NCBI RefSeq assembly: GCF_963924675.1
Contig: NC_089225.1
Coordinates: 85,595,951-85,659,950 of the forward strand
Direction of reading: 5' to 3'
DNA from: Phocoena phocoena
Taxonomy: Eukaryota > Chordata > Mammalia > Artiodactyla > Phocoenidae
DNA length: 64,000 nucleotides
The position numbers were made by a program, and so were the translations under genes. Of this stretch, positions 59,896-64,000 are shown piece by piece; position 1 is the first letter of the stretch, and the number at the start of each line of letters is the position of its first letter. The notes beneath the pieces were generated by a model. It did not search any database. It was given only the letters and a program-made list of their open reading frames with translations, and was not told where the DNA came from.

Positions 59896-60439
59896 CATCT
59901 GCTTTCCGCAAAGGCCCTGGGCACAAGCCTGGGCGACAGAGGCGCCCGGGCGACAGAGGCCAGGGCGGAGGGCCCAGCTCGGGGGATCCCTGCGCCTTGA
60001 GCTCTGCAAGGCCGCAGGGCGTCATCTGGCCAGCGAGCCCGCCACGCGCCAAAGTGCTTCCCAGCCCTCGTTCCCCGAGCTGCCAGCGAACTGAATGAGG
60101 AGCAGTGCTATTTTTACCTCCCCGGCTGCAATCCTTTATATATCAATATATTTGCAGGAAGGAAATATAAAGGATTAACAGGGAAATGCTTGGCCTAAGT
60201 TCTACCCGAGAAGGTGGCGGTTGGAACAGGAGGGGGTATGTAAGGTCTGGGGTGGTGGAAAAGGCAGGCCGATTTCTCTGGCTGGCTGTTTCCTCCAGAT
60301 CATTCTGTCCTGGAAATCCCCACACTCTTCTTTCTTCCCCTCTGGCTAATCCCTGGCTGCCAGCTTCCTCTCTCCCCCGCCCCCAACTCTTGAGGTGCCA
60401 CCGTCACCTCTGATGCTGCATCACTCTGCTCCCTTTTTT
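59896..60439. promoter_or_regulatory. GC-rich shoulder upstream of the CpG island
   Basis: 59910-60080 is GC-rich, with a duplicated 'gggcgacagaggc' (59931-59943 and 59948-59960), and is separated from the main island by AT-rich sequence. A perfect 11-base inverted repeat 'atcctttatat'/'atataaaggat' lies at 60131-60141 and 60165-60175. These could be distal promoter elements of ADAM23; the function is inferred from position only. Confidence 0.35.
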
Positions 60440-60468
60440 TCCCTCTCTCCTTTCTCTTCCACAATAAA

Positions 60469-60482
60469 GCATGCGCAGTGCG
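60469..60482 (+). promoter_or_regulatory. NRF1-like site
   Basis: 'gcatgcgcagtgcg' fits the NRF1 half-site pattern (TGCGCA). It lies at the AT-to-GC transition of the island, a usual place for NRF1 in CpG promoters. Prediction only. Confidence 0.4.
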
Positions 60483-60745
60483 TCCCGTGCCAGGCAACAG
60501 CATCAGCATCAGGACGCGAAGCCGCGCTCGGGCGCGCTCTCGAGGGCGGGGCGCACGCCCGCGCCGCTCGCTCTCGCTCGCCGCCTCAGCATCCTCAGCC
60601 CCAGCGGCAGCCCCCGCAGTCACTGGAGCTGCCGCGCCCGCCGCAGGGAGGGAGGAGCATCTGGGGTGGCTCCAAGTTGGCGGAGCGACTGGGACCCCCG
60701 GACTCTTCAGCAGCCACACCGGGAGGGGCTGAGAGGCGAGCACGG

Positions 60746-60755
60746 CAGGGGGCGC
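60746..60755 (+). promoter_or_regulatory. CTCF-like core motif
   Basis: 'cagggggcgc' agrees with all ten positions of the central CTCF consensus (YAGRKGGCRS), within 'cacggcagggggcgccgccc'. It lies 151 bases upstream of the ADAM23 start codon. GC-rich sequence yields such matches by chance, so binding is a prediction only. Confidence 0.4.
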
Positions 60756-60803
60756 CGCCCAGCCCCTAGCCCCGAGCTCCGACCCCCTGTCCGCGGCCGC
60801 ACC

Positions 60804-60824
60804 ATGCGCGCCGAGCCGGCGTGA
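60804..60824 (+). other. Upstream ORF 1 in the ADAM23 leader (6 codons)
   Basis: ATG CGC GCC GAG CCG GCG TGA encodes MRAEPA and stops 82 bases before the ADAM23 start codon. Its context 'gcaccatgc' has A at -3, which is stronger at that position than the main start. If the transcript starts upstream of it, scanning ribosomes could translate it and then reinitiate. Whether it lies in the mature mRNA depends on the unknown transcription start. Confidence 0.5.
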
Positions 60825-60899
60825 CCGGCTCCGCCCGCAACCTTACCCGCAGCCTAGCCCGGCGCTCTCGCTGGCCACACCGAGCGGCGTCCGGGAGCT

Positions 60900-61298
60900 A
60901 TGAGCCATGAAGCCACCCGGCAACAGCTCCGGGCGGCCGCCCGTGGAGGGCTGCAGCCTCCCCCGAGCCTCCAGCTGCTCCCGCGGCGGCCCCGCCGGCC
61001 CGGCGCCCATCCGCGCCCCGGCCCGCGCGCCGCCCTGCCGCCTGCTCCTCGCACTTCTCCTGCTGCCTCCACTCGCCGCCTCATCCCGGCCCCGCGCCTG
61101 GCGGGCTGCTGCACCCAGCGGTGGGTATGGCCCAGGTGCCCTTTGCATTGCCTTGCCCACGGGGCCCTGCAGAGGAGAGCGAAGGGCACGCGGGTCCGTG
61201 CGCTCCGGACACGTCCAGGGCTCGGCCTTTCCGAGCCTCTCTCTGCCTGCCCACCTCTCTCATTCCCAAACCGGCGTTCATTCCAGTTCACTTTTTGA
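60900..61298 (+). other. Overlapping upstream ATG frame across ADAM23 exon 1
   Basis: An ATG at 60900 lies 7 bases before the ADAM23 ATG, in another frame (context 'gagctatgagccatgaagc'), and stays open through exon 1. In genomic DNA it stops at 61298 inside intron 1; in spliced mRNA the frame would continue into exon 2 sequence and end elsewhere. A ribosome starting here would miss the ADAM23 start, so this is a potential dampener of translation through leaky scanning. It is not proposed as a protein gene: the translation is an Arg/Pro-rich product of GC-rich sequence. Confidence 0.45.
60907..61120 (+). CDS. ADAM23: ADAM23 exon 1, coding part (signal peptide)
   Basis: This exon encodes residues 1-71 plus the first base of codon 72 of ADAM23, a brain-enriched type I membrane protein of the ADAM family. 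It lacks protease activity and acts in cell adhesion through integrins and in the LGI1 synaptic complex (family knowledge). The translation begins MKPPGNSSGR, is Pro/Arg/Gly-rich to about residue 44, then has a hydrophobic core CRLLLALLLLPPLAAS at about 44-59, which is the signal peptide. The unusually long polar stretch before the hydrophobic core is also seen in the human protein. The start is chosen by similarity to the known N-terminus; its context has G at -3 but A at +4, so it is only moderate. The exon ends after 'agcg' and is followed by donor 'gtgggt' at 61121. The split codon G|CT is completed correctly by exon 2, which strongly supports the junction. Confidence 0.93.
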
Positions 61299-62246
61299 AG
61301 TCCATTTTTCTGTTGCATTCACTAAATTACTGCCGGTTCCACTGGAAGGTATTCAGTGGATGCGGGGTCCCTAACTGATCTCTGTGCAACTTAGGGAAAC
61401 CGGTGGATGGGAAATGCAGCGAGGGAGCAAGTTTTTTCTTGGGTGGTGGAGTCTGAACGTGAGTGCGGGAGGATGTGATGAGAATAGTGGTAACGTGTTT
61501 CCTCAAATTGCCTAGTGGGTTTATTCACTGCTGTTGGAATTAAGGTGGGGGAGGGAAACTTCGGGGATATAAACCTTTGGCTTGTAATTTCTCAAAATGC
61601 TTGTCATTATAATGAACAATGAAGATAATATGATGTTCAATACATTGATGATTGGACATCAGTGACCGCAGATAGCTGGTCATAGGCAGGAAAATAAAAA
61701 GAAATTGGAAAGCTGCCAGCATCTGCATCCCTCTATGGCAAAAGATTTTTGCTCATCTCAAAGTTAAAAGAAAAGGGAATTGTCCATTTTGTTAAGTGAA
61801 TCGGTTAACATTCCGTGTTCATGAGTTCCGCACTCAAGTTATCTGTGGAGCGTTCTTAGCTCTCAGGTGGGATACTCTTAGTCCTAGTCCCATTGAGCTT
61901 CTGTAGACTCCCAAGGGGGGGGGGGAGGCGAGGGGCAGAAACCCTGAGCATGTTCGTTTAATGACCCTTCTTTCAAGTCCGTTCCCCCTCAGCCCCACCA
62001 CCAGACTTAGAAGTATAGATTTAAGACTATAAACAGTACATTGTTGTATAAGCCTTATTGACTGATAACCTATCCAGGCCATTTCATTGTTGCAATAACT
62101 TGCTTTCCTGTGTCTCTACGCCTTACCTGCTTAAAAGTAGAAAACTTTGTTTTTGCAATTAATGGAAAAATGCATTTTAGTACTTATGTATTTATAGGGT
62201 ATGTGTGTGTTTGTGTATGTTTGTGTTCCCCCCCCTCCCCCCCCAG
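61121..62246 (+). other. ADAM23: ADAM23 intron 1
   Basis: This 1126-bp intron is bounded by donor 'gtgggt' and acceptor 'ccccag'. The first 140 bases remain CpG-rich; the rest is AT-rich unique sequence. It contains an 11-base G run (61915-61925) and a pyrimidine tract of two C runs broken by one T (about 62228-62244) directly before exon 2. I see no recognisable SINE or L1 copy inside. Confidence 0.85.
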
Positions 62247-62464
62247 CTCCGCATTGGAATGAAACTGCAGAAAACAATTTGGGAGTCCTGGCAGATGAAG
62301 ACAACACATTGCAACAGAATAGCAGCAGTAATAGCAGTTACAGCAATGCAATGCAGAAGGAAATCACACTGCCTTCAAGACTCGTATATTACATCAACCA
62401 AGACTCGGAAAGCCCTTACCACGTTCTTGACACGAAGGCAAGACACCAGCAAAAACATAACAAG
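62247..62464 (+). CDS. ADAM23: ADAM23 exon 2 (start of prodomain)
   Basis: The exon follows an acceptor with a C-rich tract ending 'ccccag' (62241-62246) and stops before donor 'gtaggc' at 62465. Joined to exon 1 it completes codon 72 (Ala) and adds 72 full codons, ending in phase 0 after Lys144. The peptide starts APHWNETAEN, contains LPSRLVYYINQDSESPYHVL, and ends KHNK; it matches the extracellular prodomain N-terminus of mammalian ADAM23 almost residue for residue. N-glycosylation sequons are visible at Asn76 (NET), Asn96 (NSS) and Asn100 (NSS). There are no frameshifts or stops. The metalloprotease-like, disintegrin, cysteine-rich, EGF and transmembrane regions would be encoded by later exons outside the window, so the gene is present only as its 5' end. 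Confidence 0.95.
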
Positions 62465-63414
62465 GTAGGCAGGGTCTGGGTATGCAAAAGTGGCTGCCAT
62501 GAAAAGTTAGTTGTCCTTTGATTTGATTTTCTGCCAGAATCTGATTTCACAAATGTTACTGCAGCATTTTATTAGGAAACCAATTAATATTATGATAGGG
62601 GAGAAACTGGAGGGAATTAACCTGGGATCTACTGGGATAGGGCTGCTGTCTGTCTTTCCTCTCTGACACTAAACTGCAATTGGAATTTTCTTATCGCCTT
62701 ATAAGTTTAACAGCTGAAATGTTGTCCATTTTTCTTGTAGGTGCATTGAACACTGAACAGTAGTTAAGCGAATACGTTGATGGTCCTGACTTTTATCTGT
62801 GAGGCTTTATGTAAGGGTGCAGTATTCTACCTCCCATGACGAAAACTGCTTTCAATCTGCACCCAGAAAATTGCTATAAAAAGCTGTTGGGCTGCTGATT
62901 CCCCATCAGTCTTTCACTTAGAAATTGAGTGGTTAAGTTTGAACAACCTCTTTCTTTCTTTAGTTGGTCAGTAGGAAAAAAATACTTTTTTGTTGTTATA
63001 TTTTCAGTAGGTAAACAAGATGACATTTTAAAAGATTATGGTGAATGTAAGCAAACAATTTATATAATATAGAGACCAGTTTTTGTCAGCACAATCCTTC
63101 AAGAGTTTATCTGCATTCATTGTGAGCAGTAACTTTACTTGCAGATTGGTTCAGAAAGTGTCACTGAGTTTTAAAAAGGCATTCAGTGGAAGATGAAGGT
63201 GCTTAATATCCAAAGAGTTCAAGGGATCTTTTTTTTCCTGCTTACTAGTCATTATTTGAGTTAATAAAATTTTGGACCCCAAGCAGATGTCCACAATGGG
63301 TTATCAGTGCCTCTTTTCTTTATTAGGAGCGGAAAATAGAGTCCGTTTGTTAAATATTTTACTTTGGACTTGTAGGATAGGAAGAAAACTTTCCTCTACC
63401 CTTTTAGGTTCTTC
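62465..63414 (+). other. ADAM23: ADAM23 intron 2, first part; no feature seen
   Basis: AT-rich sequence following the exon 2 donor. No exon, recognisable repeat or conserved motif was identified by eye. The intron continues past the end of the window, with an LTR-like repeat beginning near 63415. Confidence 0.7.
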
Positions 63415-63880
63415 TGGCTAGTCCAAGAATTAAATTGACACGAGACGGATTAACAGGAGAAAATCAAATTTAATCTCGTATGTATGCATGTGAGGGCCAG
63501 AGGCCCCACATACCTGAGAGGGTCAGAGACAGAAAGGTAAAATGAGGCGTATATGCCATCCTGAGCTAAGGAATGGCATAGAGGCCTCGGGCTTCCACGG
63601 ACAGGAGGGTCATTCATAGGACAATAAAAAGAGCAGATGTTTGGTAATTAGATGTTTGCCCTGCCATATAGATGGGGCCACTTAGATAAAATTTATCTCT
63701 CGTAATAACTCTTTTCTGGGAAAAATCCTCAATTTAAGTCTGCTGGGTAGTTAAGGGAGGGGCAGTAGTTTCTCTTGAAACTGCAGGGTCTTGATTGTGC
63801 CTTTAGTTCAAAATAATCCTCATGCAAAAGTGACACATTTGGGGGGAAGCTCGTTCTGAGCCCTTACGGATTATACCTGT
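63415..63880 (-). repeat. LTR-like repeat in ADAM23 intron 2 (tentative)
   Basis: The segment beginning near 'ggctagtccaagaattaaat' and passing through 'agacggattaacaggagaaa' to 'gtgacacatttggggggaag' resembles the 3' part of an endogenous-retrovirus-type LTR read in reverse: many mammalian LTR copies share the 'ggagacagattaacaggaga' motif. No coding sequence accompanies it. Family and exact ends were not determined. Confidence 0.4.
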
Positions 63881-64000
63881 TCAGTTGAGAAGAACAGTCA
63901 TTGTCTAAACATCTAGAATTTAAGGAAAGTATCTATGGTTTGCATCATTGTTTTTATTCGTTTTCTAAAATATGGGTAAGTGGTAACAGTATTTATTCCT
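63881..64000 (+). other. ADAM23: ADAM23 intron 2, window edge
   Basis: AT-rich intronic sequence to the end of the window with no identifiable feature. Confidence 0.6.

Larger units (their letters stand above)
60440..61260 (+). promoter_or_regulatory. ADAM23: CpG-island promoter region of ADAM23
   Basis: Composition shifts abruptly here from AT-rich repeats to GC-rich sequence dense in CpG, which spans the untranslated leader, exon 1 and the start of intron 1. Visible elements include an NRF1-like site 'gcatgcgcagtgcg' (60469-60482), a GC box 'gggcggggc' (60544-60552) and a CTCF-like core 'cagggggcgc' (60746-60755). There is no convincing TATA box at a fixed distance, which fits a dispersed CpG-island promoter. 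The start of transcription cannot be read from sequence; somewhere between about 60450 and 60800 is plausible. No recognisable repeat lies inside the island. The promoter assignment is inferred from its position directly upstream of ADAM23 exon 1. Confidence 0.85.

Noticed and set aside
60300..60743. 147-codon minus-strand frame and several plus-strand frames across the CpG island
   Set aside because: GC-rich DNA has few stop codons. The Ala/Arg/Pro-rich translations match no protein I know; only the ADAM23 frame is supported by exon joining.
63415..63880. Endogenous retrovirus with coding regions
   Set aside because: Only LTR-like, non-coding sequence is visible; no gag, pol or env frame is present in the window.

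Overview
The window is nuclear DNA of a placental mammal, almost certainly a cetacean (whale, dolphin or porpoise). The best evidence is about a dozen young, near-identical copies of the roughly 200-bp tRNA-derived SINE that starts 'ggcttccctggtggcgcag' and ends 'ggcccgcgtaccgc' plus poly(A). This is the CHR-2 family known from whales. There are also eight or so longer CHR-1 copies and several short Bov-tA-like copies. The background is ordinary eutherian repeats: L1, MIR, MER5-type hAT elements and Tigger1. No prokaryotic-style genes, operons, CRISPR arrays or intact viral genes are present.

Layout. Positions 1 to about 60,400 are AT-rich intergenic DNA, a mosaic of transposable elements in which I find no protein-coding exon. 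Landmarks are: an old antisense L1 (71-1520) carrying two SINEs; a cluster of CHR-2 SINEs (6.2-9.3 kb); a three-level nest in which an RPL6 processed pseudogene sits in an old L1 and was itself split by a younger L1 (14.9-16.8 kb); a long composite L1 (24.6-27.5 kb); an antisense L1 (28.2-29.3 kb) hit by a SINE and by what looks like a retrocopied mRNA 3' end; paired SINE insertions in one target (38.1-38.5 kb); an L1 with part of its ORF2 (39.4-41.2 kb); and a Tigger1 DNA transposon with both ends, a decayed transposase and a nested SINE (49.7-51.9 kb).

From about 60,440 to 61,260 the composition changes to a GC- and CpG-rich island, the promoter and first exon of ADAM23 on the + strand. Exon 1 coding sequence (60907-61120) and exon 2 (62247-62464) join in frame to encode the first 144 residues: signal peptide and start of the prodomain of this neuronal, catalytically inactive ADAM-family membrane protein. 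Intron 1 is 1126 bp. The rest of the gene lies beyond 64,000. Two upstream ATGs precede the main start, one of them overlapping it out of frame.

The only host gene is ADAM23. Everything else I can support is repeat-derived, pseudogenic or unassigned. I found no previously undescribed system. The items most worth checking are the ADAM23 5' leader, the nested RPL6 locus, the possible 3'-UTR retrocopy, the poly(A)-only insertion and the Tigger1 composite. Repeat family names were assigned by eye from memory of consensus sequences, without a database search; boundaries without a stated target-site duplication are approximate.
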